A model generated the notes under the pieces. It was given only the letters and a program-made list of their open reading frames with translations. It did no database searches and was not told where the DNA came from. The translations under genes and the position numbers were made by a program. This document shows, one piece after another, positions 16,685-24,678 of a stretch of DNA of 47,233 nt (the first letter of the stretch is position 1; each line of letters starts with the position of its first letter). The stretch comes from an uncultured Oscillospiraceae bacterium (GTDB lineage: Bacteria > Bacillota > Clostridia > Oscillospirales > Oscillospiraceae): assembly GCA_934597175.1 (NCBI GenBank), contig CAKTQR010000015.1, positions 1-47,233 of the forward strand. The letters are read 5' to 3'.

Positions 16685-17068
16685 GTGCCGAGATTTGATA
16701 GGAATAACGCAGATGAGCTAAGAACGCTTATCTACAATAGCTGCGCCCACGATGCAAAAGTTGAGAGCGTCGGGTATAAGTGCGGCGAGGACGAGCTGAA
16801 AATCAGGCTATTCAATCCCATTTTAAATGTTAAGCTCGACCTTGACTTTCACGATGTTGAGCTGGCTTTTGCTGTTAAAGGCAAGGAACATGGCAGCCCT
16901 GACACGCTCATCTCGCTAACCGTGGAGGATAATTTTTCGTACCTGCAAGCGCAGCTTAAAGACAACAGCGCCTACTCGGAAGACTCGCTTTACCTGCTGC
17001 TTCAAATGTTCTCCGGCGGCGAGCTGCATGTCGTAGCAAAAGAAGTTACCGCCGAGGTCACAATGTAA
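16685..17068 (+). CDS. hypothetical protein, 127 residues
   Basis: The GTG at 16685 follows AAGGAG (16668-16673). The product is a soluble, probably beta-rich protein: KIRLFNPILNVKLDLDFHDV and GELHVVAKEVTAEVTM alternate hydrophobic and polar residues, and the N-terminus looks helical. No family is recognised with confidence. The size and alternating strand pattern resemble small immunity-type or DUF proteins of Firmicutes, but this is a guess. It sits close behind the 84-residue gene. Confidence 0.55.
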   Translation: MPRFDRNNADELRTLIYNSCAHDAKVESVGYKCGEDELKIRLFNPILNVKLDLDFHDVELAFAVKGKEHGSPDTLISLTVEDNFSYLQAQLKDNSAYSEDSLYLLLQMFSGGELHVVAKEVTAEVTM

Positions 17069-17139
17069 TAAACAATGTGCTGCCCTTCCTCAACACCTTG
17101 TTCCCGACCAATGTCGTCGCTGGCGAGTGAAATATAGCA

Positions 17140-17188
17140 CAACCAACAAGAGCAGATAGGCATTGCGCCTATCTGCTCTTGTTGGTTG
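17140..17188. repeat. 22 bp perfect inverted repeat
   Basis: The arms 17140-17161 and 17167-17188 are perfectly complementary around the loop ATTGC. There is no T run on either side. It lies between two genes pointing at each other (stops at 17068 and 17220), so it could end transcription or protect RNA ends, or be a mobile palindromic repeat. Confidence 0.85.
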
Positions 17189-17219
17189 CGAATGATGATT
17201 CGACGGATTGCCCGAAAGC

Positions 17220-17411
17220 CTATTTGAAGAACGAGTATTTATCTTCCTCCTGCTTGGCTTTCGCCTGCCGATACAGATCTTTCAGGGCGGGCTGATCATA
17301 GTCTGTATGGAACTGACGGTTGACAAATCCACGGATAAGTCCCCAGTTCCACTTGTGCCCATCCCGTAAGCGTATAAGCGTTTCGCTTAACGCCGAACTA
17401 GATTCCTCCAT
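17220..17411 (-). CDS. small hypothetical protein, 63 residues
   Basis: On the minus strand an ATG lies 8 or so bases after TTGGAGATGG. The product is charged (LSETLIRLRDGHKWNWGLIR, then LKDLYRQAKAKQEEDKYSFF) and could be a small helical or DNA-binding protein, or the end of a larger broken gene. A weak TTTCAA-16-TAATAT promoter is visible upstream on the minus strand. No family is recognised. Confidence 0.45.
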   Translation of the reverse strand: MEESSSALSETLIRLRDGHKWNWGLIRGFVNRQFHTDYDQPALKDLYRQAKAKQEEDKYSFFK

Positions 17412-17763
17412 AACAAACCATCTCCAATTTAAGAATATTATTAGTAGAAACAGGCATTGAAAATAATAGCACTATTAGCAATAAAATTCCACAGCAAAAA
17501 AGCAATTTCTGCCTTTTGCACGACAAGTTCGACAAGAATTTGTGCAAATTGCTAAAATTTTCTGCGCTTATCATTAGCAAAATGTGGTCACGCCTCTCAT
17601 GTGTTGACGAAATCATGGGGGAAATGGTAAAATAATAAAACAGCAACTCTTGCGAGTCAACCATGTTGACGGTAGCTGTGAAAATTAGCGACCGATGCTT
17701 AGCTGCATATTGCCACTACAATAAGTAAATGTTTTTTAAATTAAACGATATAGGAGTAGAGAC
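17412..17763. promoter_or_regulatory. divergent intergenic region with promoter and palindromic leader
   Basis: On the plus strand TTGACG (17604-17609), an 18 bp spacer and TAAAAT (17628-17633) give a likely promoter for the gene at 17764. The transcript would carry a leader with ACAGC/GCTGT and GTCAAC/GTTGAC (CAT loop, about 17656-17670) pairings, which form a hairpin or an operator. AGGAG precedes the start codon. Confidence 0.45.
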
Positions 17764-19224
17764 ATGAATTTTGACTTTCTTAAGGGGCTTCAAGGCTTGG
17801 GATACATTTACGAAAATTGTACCAACGCCGAAAAGCTTGCCATGACTATGCCCGTGCAAAGTGTGTTTACCTCACGCAAAAGTGCCGAGCAGCTTGCCAA
17901 ATTCATTTACATCGCCGCACACAACCAGGTGATGGACGGCTTGTCATTTGCCGACATACTTGCCGATAGGGCCGTTCGTGATTATGTCACCAGAGATGTT
18001 TTGAATGCATTTCACTATATTAGGAAAAACGGGAACAGAGCTGTTCATGGCAACGATGATGAGACACCGGAGGAAGCCGTTAAGGTGCTTGAGGATCTTC
18101 ATTTTGTCGCCGGTGAGACTGCGTACATGTTGGGCTTGATAGATGATTACCCCAGGTTTGAGGAACATATCGGGACTTTTCCGGATGCGAAGTTTGCGCC
18201 GATTGAAGATGTTGATTCTGTTGCAAGGAAAATGTTCCTTGAGTATATTGAAAAGAATGATCCTCAATTGAAGCGAGAGCATTATTACAGTCGCCGCGTC
18301 GACGAATTGTGGAGTGAATTCGATGCCGTAACATCGTCTTACTCCTTTGCTCCCGGCGATGTTGATTTGAATGAAAGGCTTGAGTTTAAGACCAAGCCGG
18401 TGCACGAAAGCACACTAAAATATATCCAATCCCACTTCGCCTTTTTGGGGATCAGAGCCATAAAAAAGCTTCGCGGAGAACTGGACGGGGAACTCAAGGA
18501 CAGAGACCTGAGCTTTTCCGGCGATCTCACCATATACGGCGAGAACGGATATACGACTGCCGACCCGACGAAGTTCGTGTATGGCATACTGCAAGATCTT
18601 CCTACAGCGGAAGGGTTTAAAATCGAAAGTAAATACTACGGCCCTTCGGTAGCGCCATGGTTTGAGGTGAATAAAAAGGAAGTCGAAGAGGAGTTTTACA
18701 AGGGCATCGAGCAGCTTGGTGAAACCGAAATGTTCAGCTACTCGGTCTTTGAGTTCCTTTATAACCATGGTGGAGGCTGGATAGACAAGTTTGAAAACGG
18801 AGGCTGGATCGAGCTAACGGATCGGTATACGGAGAAAATTCTGGATAGAGAATTTGATTCCGACTGGTGGTGCTGGAGTTTTGACTTGGATGTCGAATTT
18901 GACTTCGAGAAACATTCCGCAATACTTAATGCTCTGCATGATTGCGTTCGCAGGCACATTCCTGAGGATCAGATTGCGTATTGCGAGGAAGCTTGGGCAG
19001 ACGGCGATGTTGGCATCCTTTGTAATTCCGTCGTGTGGTATCCCCGAAAGCTGCGCATAGTCCAAAATTTCTTGGATGAGGTAAATGAGATATTAAAGCC
19101 AATCATGGGTGAATGCAGCGGCTGCGGGCTTGAAAGCAAATGGTATATAACTGGACCTGAATTTGCCGTTGCATCTTTGGAGTGGACAAAGGACGGATTC
19201 AAAATCACCGGAACCGAGCTGTAA
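17764..19224 (+). CDS. protein with DUF4145/HEPN-like N-terminus, unknown function
   Basis: The 486-residue product starts with a helical domain (about 15-125) that resembles DUF4145: AEKLAMTMPVQSVFTSRKSA then LNAFHYIRKNGNRAVHG. In HsdR and related proteins this domain belongs to the HEPN group, and NRAVHG is its typical ending. Whether it has nuclease activity cannot be told. The remaining 350 residues, aromatic and acidic (DSDWWCWSFDLDVEFDFEKH), match nothing I recognise. AGGAG lies 7 bases before the ATG. A leucine-rich-repeat protein gene follows after 78 bases, suggesting a two-gene unit. Confidence 0.65.
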   Translation: MNFDFLKGLQGLGYIYENCTNAEKLAMTMPVQSVFTSRKSAEQLAKFIYIAAHNQVMDGLSFADILADRAVRDYVTRDVLNAFHYIRKNGNRAVHGNDDETPEEAVKVLEDLHFVAGETAYMLGLIDDYPRFEEHIGTFPDAKFAPIEDVDSVARKMFLEYIEKNDPQLKREHYYSRRVDELWSEFDAVTSSYSFAPGDVDLNERLEFKTKPVHESTLKYIQSHFAFLGIRAIKKLRGELDGELKDRDLSFSGDLTIYGENGYTTADPTKFVYGILQDLPTAEGFKIESKYYGPSVAPWFEVNKKEVEEEFYKGIEQLGETEMFSYSVFEFLYNHGGGWIDKFENGGWIELTDRYTEKILDREFDSDWWCWSFDLDVEFDFEKHSAILNALHDCVRRHIPEDQIAYCEEAWADGDVGILCNSVVWYPRKLRIVQNFLDEVNEILKPIMGECSGCGLESKWYITGPEFAVASLEWTKDGFKITGTEL

Positions 19225-19302
19225 TGACCTTTTGGAGATACTTAAATGCGGGAACAACTGCTTAAATGCAGACGGAAAAGAAATCAAAAAGGAGATAACA
19301 GA

Positions 19303-21201
19303 ATGGCGACTACATTTCGAAAATTAAGCGACACCATAAGTGTGGGCAATGAGGATGAGAGACTGATTCTCGTTAACAACGAGTGGACATTCAGACTGCC
19401 GATGGGGTTTAGCTATAAGGTCGACAGCGAGTTTGACGGCGGCATCAAAATAGGCGTGGATTTGTCCGGCAGCATCAAGCCCTTAGTGATCAAGGGTTTG
19501 GAAAGTGACGGCCAATACTTGTTCGATTTTGCATTGCAGAAATACTACAACTTAACCGGTGAGTATTACACCGCTATTGACTGCAAATATGATGACAGAG
19601 TCAGTGAGTCGAACAAATCTCAAAGAATAATCGTTGATGATGACGAGCTGTATGTTGATATCATCGTTATCACTACATTTTTGTTTGGTGCGGATGTTCG
19701 AATCAGAGTCAGAGGGGATGAAATCGCTCCTTTTGATTTTTGCGCAGTGATAGATAACCTCCTCATTGATAATGAGGATTGGAAGAAAGTTGTTTCGACT
19801 TTGAATGAGATTGCCGCCTCAATTTGCCTGAAATCCTCGGAAGCAAAAATCGGGACGACCGCAAGCTCTTACAAAAAGAAATCACGGTCGACTTCTGATT
19901 TTGTCACTGAGGGGACTGTTCTACTGAGGTACATAGGGTCAAACCCGGATGTGGTGCTCCCGGACGGCATTACCGAAATTGCAGCCAATACATTCAGCGG
20001 AGGAAGTATAAGCTCAATTGTAATTCCTGAAGGGGTTACGATGATCGGCAGCAGAGCATTTGAAAATTGCAGCGAATTGGAAGAAGTTTCGCTGCCGTCC
20101 ACTTTGGAAGAGGTGGGAGGTTATTGCTTTGCCGGTTGCCGCAAATTAAAGAGAATAAGCTTGGGGGAAAGAATAACCGGGATTCAAGGCAGCCTGTTCA
20201 GCGAATGTCTTGAATTGGAAAATGTTATTATTCCGTCCAAAACAAGATATATAGACTCATTCGCTTTTAAAAACTGCCGTCAATTTACCGAAATAGCGAT
20301 TCCGGACGGAGTCCAATCTATCGGATTCTCCGCTTTTGCATATTGCTCGAATTTGGAGTACCTGTATATCCCCGACAGTGTCACGGAAATTCGGGACAAC
20401 TTTATGGGCAACACGCCGTTTGACGGATGCGATCTTCTTGTTGTTCACTGTCCCGCCGGGTCTGAAGCGGAGAATTACTGTATCGGACATGGGATGGACT
20501 ATGTGATCGATGATGAGCCAATAAAACCCATAAAAACAACTGGCGCAATAAAATCCGCCGCAAAGTCAACGATAAAATCGGTGAACGATGAAGCTGTGTC
20601 TGCTGCACTTATGGGAACGAAAATCTCCAGATACGATTACATATTAGGCGAAAATGGCGTGCTTGAGAGGTATTTTCCTGATGAGGATGACGATAGATAC
20701 ATAGAGAGAATTATTTTGCCGGATGGCATCTCTGCTATCGGGAAAGAAGCTTTTAGAAGTAAAACTATTGTATCCGTTGTTATTCCGGAAGGGGTTGAGA
20801 CTATCGGAGAATCTGCGTTTGCTTTTTGCGATAGGCTGGAGACAGTTATATTGCCAAACTCTTTAAGAACAATTGGCATAGATGCATTCTCCATGGATGA
20901 CAACCTAACAAGCATTGTTGTACCTGAGGGTGTCGAGACAATTGGAGAAAACGCTTTTTTGGGTTGCAATAGCTTGGAAACGGTCGTGCTTCCGAGCACG
21001 CTGAGGGAAACAGATGCATTCGTGGCTTGTGATAATATCAAAGATATCTACCTTCCGGACTCGGCACTTTCTGCCGATAATCTGGATTATCTGATAGGAA
21101 ATCTTCCTAATGGCGCAGTGATCCATACGGATCGAGGCTGTGCTGTAGAAATGATCGCAAAGGAATACGATTATTTCGATTTTGAGGTCGTCTATGAGTA
21201 A
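19303..21201 (+). CDS. cytoplasmic leucine-rich-repeat (BspA/LRR_5 type) protein
   Basis: The 632-residue protein has no signal peptide, unlike most BspA-like surface proteins. Residues 1 to about 190 form an acidic domain that I do not recognise. Two blocks of LRR_5 repeats follow (about 210-385 and 465-610), with units such as ITEIAANTFSGGSISSIVIP and VETIGESAFAFCDRLETVIL. They are separated by a linker rich in Lys, Thr and Ser. GGAG 8 bases upstream favours the ATG at 19303 over the ATG at 19246. A terminator follows at 21276-21305. It probably mediates protein binding; the partner may be the upstream DUF4145-like protein. Confidence 0.8.
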   Translation: MATTFRKLSDTISVGNEDERLILVNNEWTFRLPMGFSYKVDSEFDGGIKIGVDLSGSIKPLVIKGLESDGQYLFDFALQKYYNLTGEYYTAIDCKYDDRVSESNKSQRIIVDDDELYVDIIVITTFLFGADVRIRVRGDEIAPFDFCAVIDNLLIDNEDWKKVVSTLNEIAASICLKSSEAKIGTTASSYKKKSRSTSDFVTEGTVLLRYIGSNPDVVLPDGITEIAANTFSGGSISSIVIPEGVTMIGSRAFENCSELEEVSLPSTLEEVGGYCFAGCRKLKRISLGERITGIQGSLFSECLELENVIIPSKTRYIDSFAFKNCRQFTEIAIPDGVQSIGFSAFAYCSNLEYLYIPDSVTEIRDNFMGNTPFDGCDLLVVHCPAGSEAENYCIGHGMDYVIDDEPIKPIKTTGAIKSAAKSTIKSVNDEAVSAALMGTKISRYDYILGENGVLERYFPDEDDDRYIERIILPDGISAIGKEAFRSKTIVSVVIPEGVETIGESAFAFCDRLETVILPNSLRTIGIDAFSMDDNLTSIVVPEGVETIGENAFLGCNSLETVVLPSTLRETDAFVACDNIKDIYLPDSALSADNLDYLIGNLPNGAVIHTDRGCAVEMIAKEYDYFDFEVVYE

Positions 21202-21275
21202 GCACCGGTAGCAAACGGGAAAGGCCTACACAATCAAACAGATTTTTGCTCAAAAAAATAAGCCTTATGCATTAT

Positions 21276-21305
21276 GAAAAAAGCGCTCGTCGGGGCGCTT
21301 TTTTC
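21276..21305 (+). terminator. intrinsic terminator after the LRR gene
   Basis: An 11 bp stem GAAAAAAGCGC/GCGCTTTTTTC with an 8-base loop. Confidence 0.85.
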
Positions 21306-21371
21306 GCATGCGGCGTATATTTTTGTACAAGCTGGCATATATTAGCTGCAAAAAGATGCGGAGGGTGCGAC

Positions 21372-21842
21372 ATGAAAATTGATTGGAAAAAGCTTGCGCT
21401 GGCGGTGGCGATACCGCTTGCGGTCGGTGGGCTGTCGGCACTTTTGACGATGGACAACATGGTCATGTTCGACGCCGTCAAAAAGCCGCCGCTATCCCCG
21501 CCAAAGTGGCTGTTCCCGGCGGCATGGACGGTGCTGTATATCCTCATGGGCATTGCGTCATATCTTGTGTGCACCGCAGATGCGCCGTCGGGTAAGAAGC
21601 GAGCAAGCCTCATCGTCTACGCAGTTTCGCTCGTGTTCAACTTCCTGTGGAGCATCATTTTCTTTAACCTCGACAACTACCTGCTCGCCTTCGTGTGGCT
21701 GTGCGCACTGTGGCTGCTCATCGTCATCGTGACGGCGCAGTTTTTCGGCATACGCAGGACGGCAGGCCGGCTCATGCTGCCGTATATCCTATGGGTCAGC
21801 TTCGCCGGTTACCTAAACTACGGGATATATCTGCTAAATTGA
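21372..21842 (+). CDS. tspO: TspO/MBR family membrane protein
   Basis: The 156-residue protein has the five-helix TspO layout. Motifs include KKPPLSPPKWLFPAAWTVLY (helix 1-2 loop and helix 2 start) and NFLWSIIFFNL. TspO proteins bind porphyrins and other hydrophobic ligands and are linked to stress signalling. GGAGGGT lies just upstream of the ATG at 21372; the longer frame from 21246 runs through the terminator hairpin and is rejected. Codon use is host-like. It stands between the foreign-looking cassette and fbp. Confidence 0.9.
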   Translation: MKIDWKKLALAVAIPLAVGGLSALLTMDNMVMFDAVKKPPLSPPKWLFPAAWTVLYILMGIASYLVCTADAPSGKKRASLIVYAVSLVFNFLWSIIFFNLDNYLLAFVWLCALWLLIVIVTAQFFGIRRTAGRLMLPYILWVSFAGYLNYGIYLLN

Positions 21843-21844
21843 AG

Positions 21845-21873
21845 TTGTAAAAACGCAAAGAAGATGGTAATAT
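21845..21873 (+). promoter_or_regulatory. probable fbp promoter
   Basis: TTGTAA (21845-21850), a 17 bp spacer and TAATAT (21868-21873), 28 bases before the fbp start codon. Confidence 0.45.
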
Positions 21874-21901
21874 CAAGGCATAAACATAAAGAAGGTGCGA
21901 T

Positions 21902-23776
21902 ATGAGCAGATTTGACCGTGAATACCTCGAATTGCTGGCGGAAAAGTACCCCGATGAAGCGTCCGTGTGCTCGGAGATCGTAAAGCTTCGGGCGATAATG
22001 GCGCTGCCGATGGGCACGGAGCATTTTATCAGCGACCTGCACGGCGAGTACGGCGCAGTGCGGCACATCCTCAACAACTGCTCCGGCGTTATCCTCGAAA
22101 AGGTGTGCAAGCTGTTTGAAGCCGAGATAGGCGAGGAGGCCTGCCGCAGCCTGTGCACGCTGATATACTACCCCCGTGAAAAGCTCAGCGCCATGCGTGA
22201 AAAGGGCGAGCTTACCGACACGAAGCTTCGTGACTACCTCAAAATGCTGCGCACACTTGCCGAGACGCTTTCGAGTAAATACACCCGAAACTATGTGCGC
22301 AGACAGATGCCCGAAAAGTGGAGCATGGTGCTCGACGAGCTGCTGCACATGCAGCGGGATGAGTATTCAAATCAGGTGCGCTACCACGAGGTGCTGCTTG
22401 AATCGATAGTCTCGACCGGTGCTGCCGACGAGGTGATAGTTGCGCTTGCCGACATCATAAAGCGGCTTGCCGTTGACAAACTGCACATAGTCGGCGATAT
22501 CTTCGACCGAGGACCCGAGCCTGCCAGACTCTTGGATGCCCTGATGGAGCACCCAAATATCGATATACAGTGGGGCAATCACGATATCCTCTGGCTCGGT
22601 GCGGCGGCGGGCAGCCCCGCCTGCATATTCACCGTTTTGCGCATCGCCGTTACATATGACAACATGGACATCATCGGCCGCCGCTACGGCATTTCGCTGC
22701 GTCCGCTCATGGCATTTGCGCAGAAATACTACGGCGCATCGGACAAGGAAACGCTCAAGCTTGCGCTGCACACGCTCGGCTTCAAGCTCGAAGGCAGGAT
22801 AATAAAGCGCCACCCGGGCTACGGCATGAACTCACGCCTCATGCTCGACAGGGTCGATTTCGGCAGCAACACCGTCGTTCTCGACGACGGCGTTTACCCC
22901 ATGAACACCGACAAGTGGCCGACCATCGACAGGGACGACCCATACAGCCTCAATGCCGACGAGCAGGCGCTCATCGACGACTATGTCGGCGTGTTCCGTG
23001 AAAGCCGCCCGCTGCGCCGCCACATGGATTTCGTCTACCGCTGCGGCAGCACATATCTTTGCTGCAACGGAAATCTCCTGTATCACGGCTGCATCCCCAT
23101 GACCGCCGACGGCGAGTTTGCCCGGGTGCGGCACGGCGGCAAGTGGTACTCCGGCAAGGAGCTTTTGGACTATGCCGACACGATAGTCAAAAGCGCATGG
23201 GCAAAGCACGATGAGTCTGCGCTCGACATGATGTGGTATCTCTGGTGCGGCAACGACAGCCCGTTCTCCGGCAGGGTGTTCCACACCTTTGAGCGTGCCG
23301 TTGTCGATGACAAAAGCACATGGGCAGAGCCGAAAAACGCCTACTTCAGCTTTTGGGAGGACGAGCGGGCGGTGCGCATGATACTCAACGAGTTCGGCCT
23401 TGACCCCGACAAGGGGCATATTATAAACGGCCACACTCCCGTCAAGGCGGGCAAGGGCGAAAGCCCGGTCAAGGCCGGCGGCAAGCTGTTTATAATTGAC
23501 GGCGGCTTCTGTGAGGCGTATCAGAAAACGACGGGCATAGCCGGCTACACGCTCGTTTATAACTCCCACGGCATGAAGATCAAGGCGCACAGACCCTTTG
23601 AGGGCATCGCCAAAGCCATTGACGAAAATGCCGACATCGAGTCCGAGGCCGAGCAGGTCGAGCGCTTTGCCCGCCGCAGGTATATCGCCGACTGCGACGA
23701 CGGCTTGCGCCTGCGCAAGCGCATCGAGGCGCTCGAGGCGCTTCTTGAGGCGTATCGCTCGGGCGAGCTTCAATAG
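21902..23776 (+). CDS. fbp: fructose-1,6-bisphosphatase, class III
   Basis: The 624-residue enzyme hydrolyses fructose 1,6-bisphosphate to fructose 6-phosphate in gluconeogenesis. Class III enzymes occur mainly in Firmicutes and carry a calcineurin-like metallophosphatase core. Its motifs are visible as DLHGEY (about 45), GDIFDRGPEPARLL (about 198), WGNHDILWLGA (about 225) and INGHTPVKAGKGESPVKAGG near the C-terminus. Length is normal (~640). AGAAGGTGCGAT precedes the ATG. With pckG and ppdK, it supplies the committed gluconeogenic steps within one 20 kb region. Confidence 0.97.
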   Translation: MSRFDREYLELLAEKYPDEASVCSEIVKLRAIMALPMGTEHFISDLHGEYGAVRHILNNCSGVILEKVCKLFEAEIGEEACRSLCTLIYYPREKLSAMREKGELTDTKLRDYLKMLRTLAETLSSKYTRNYVRRQMPEKWSMVLDELLHMQRDEYSNQVRYHEVLLESIVSTGAADEVIVALADIIKRLAVDKLHIVGDIFDRGPEPARLLDALMEHPNIDIQWGNHDILWLGAAAGSPACIFTVLRIAVTYDNMDIIGRRYGISLRPLMAFAQKYYGASDKETLKLALHTLGFKLEGRIIKRHPGYGMNSRLMLDRVDFGSNTVVLDDGVYPMNTDKWPTIDRDDPYSLNADEQALIDDYVGVFRESRPLRRHMDFVYRCGSTYLCCNGNLLYHGCIPMTADGEFARVRHGGKWYSGKELLDYADTIVKSAWAKHDESALDMMWYLWCGNDSPFSGRVFHTFERAVVDDKSTWAEPKNAYFSFWEDERAVRMILNEFGLDPDKGHIINGHTPVKAGKGESPVKAGGKLFIIDGGFCEAYQKTTGIAGYTLVYNSHGMKIKAHRPFEGIAKAIDENADIESEAEQVERFARRRYIADCDDGLRLRKRIEALEALLEAYRSGELQ

Positions 23777-23777
23777 C

Positions 23778-23806
23778 TTGCACTTTCCGTGAGCATGTGA
23801 TAGAAT
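23778..23806 (+). promoter_or_regulatory. probable promoter of the small lipoprotein gene
   Basis: TTGCAC (23778-23783), 17 bp spacer, TAGAAT (23801-23806), 60 bases before the start codon. Confidence 0.45.
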
Positions 23807-23865
23807 GTGCAGCAGCGGAATGAGATAAACGAAATTTCCAAATAAAACGGAAAGAGGTAGATACA

Positions 23866-24225
23866 ATGAAAACAGGTAAGATACTCGTCGTATCGCTCGC
23901 AGCGGTGTTCTGCGTGTTCCTTTCGGCCTGCGGCTGCTCCAATGAGGAAGCCGACCGCATAAAGGATCCCATCCCCACGGCGACCGCAACGGTTGAGCCC
24001 ACCGTCGAGCCCACCGAGACGCCCGCACCGGCAAAGACCAATCCGAGCTCCGGCTTGACCACGAAGCCTAGCAGCGGCACTTCCGACAAGAACAATACCG
24101 GAAGCTCCACAGGCAGCAATACAACTACTGCAACTCCCGCCCCGACTGCTCCCGAGATAGTCGTGCCCGAAAACACGCCCACACCCCCGAGAAGAACCTC
24201 GTCGAGCAACCTCAGAGTTGACTGA
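23866..24225 (+). CDS. small Thr/Pro/Ser-rich lipoprotein
   Basis: The 119-residue product has a signal peptide and lipobox LSAC (Cys22). The remainder is a disordered, low-complexity tail: Thr-Pro-Glu repeats (TVEPTVEPTETPAPA), then Ser/Gly/Thr-rich and again Pro-rich segments. It looks like a lipid-anchored wall-spanning linker without a folded domain. GGAAAGAGG precedes the ATG. No family is recognised. A terminator follows directly, and repeat copy 2 follows that. Confidence 0.75.
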   Translation: MKTGKILVVSLAAVFCVFLSACGCSNEEADRIKDPIPTATATVEPTVEPTETPAPAKTNPSSGLTTKPSSGTSDKNNTGSSTGSNTTTATPAPTAPEIVVPENTPTPPRRTSSSNLRVD

Positions 24226-24231
24226 AGAAAT

Positions 24232-24261
24232 AAAGCCCCACAACCGCCGTTGTGGGGCTTT
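24232..24261 (+). terminator. intrinsic terminator A, flush with repeat copy 2
   Basis: A 13 bp perfect stem AAAGCCCCACAAC/GTTGTGGGGCTTT with loop CGCC. The repeat begins at its last bases. Confidence 0.9.
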
Positions 24262-24456
24262 CAGTCTGTCAAAGAACTAATGAAAATAGATGTAGCATGT
24301 AAAACCCAATACGCAGCAGGGGGAGCGTGAGGGGGACAAGGTCCCGCCTCAAATTTGATTATAGCCATCAAAAACGCCTGTAAAGGCTTTTTGACGAGCA
24401 TAGCGAGATTTTTCGTGAAGCAAGGCTTCACAAAAAATGTGGCGTGTTTTGAAGCG
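24260..24456 (-). repeat. ~200 bp structured repeat, copy 2 (inverted)
   Basis: Reverse-complement copy of 9-210. Outer blocks match closely, while a ~25-base segment (about 24280-24305) differs. The GTGAAGC/GCTTCAC stem is kept with a changed loop. The GCCTGA/TCAGGC hairpin of copy 1 is replaced by a shorter GCCT/AGGC hairpin that keeps the A and T flanks. It is flanked on both sides by terminators with the same core stem (24232-24261 and 24493-24522). No gene is present in the whole stretch 24226-24678. Confidence 0.85.
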
Positions 24457-24492
24457 AGTTAAAGAAGTCAAAAGACTTTTTTTGACTCGCTG

Positions 24493-24522
24493 AAAACCCC
24501 ACAACCGGCGTTGTGGGGTTTT
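24493..24522. terminator. intrinsic terminator B after repeat copy 2
   Basis: A 13 bp perfect stem AAAACCCCACAAC/GTTGTGGGGTTTT with loop CGGC; the GC core is identical to terminator A on the other side of the repeat. Confidence 0.9.
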
Positions 24523-24577
24523 CTATACATATTAATATATTAATATAAAAAGTCTGTGAAAATGCACAAATTAGCGA

Positions 24578-24654
24578 TTGACGAAAAAGCTGATTTTGGT
24601 ATATAATAAGGCGTATGACTTGACAAGTTGTATAGATTTGAACTTGATGTATAG
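24578..24654 (+). promoter_or_regulatory. promoter and possible operator of the five-gene operon
   Basis: TTGACG (24578-24583), an 18 bp spacer and TATAAT (24602-24607) form a strong promoter. Just downstream, ACTTGACAAGTTGTATAG (24618-24635) and ACTTGATGTATAG (24642-24654) are related direct repeats, the first with ACTTG/CAAGT dyad symmetry. Their position in the early transcribed region fits a repressor site. Confidence 0.5.
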
Positions 24655-24678
24655 CTCATAAAAATCGAGGGACAGCTA

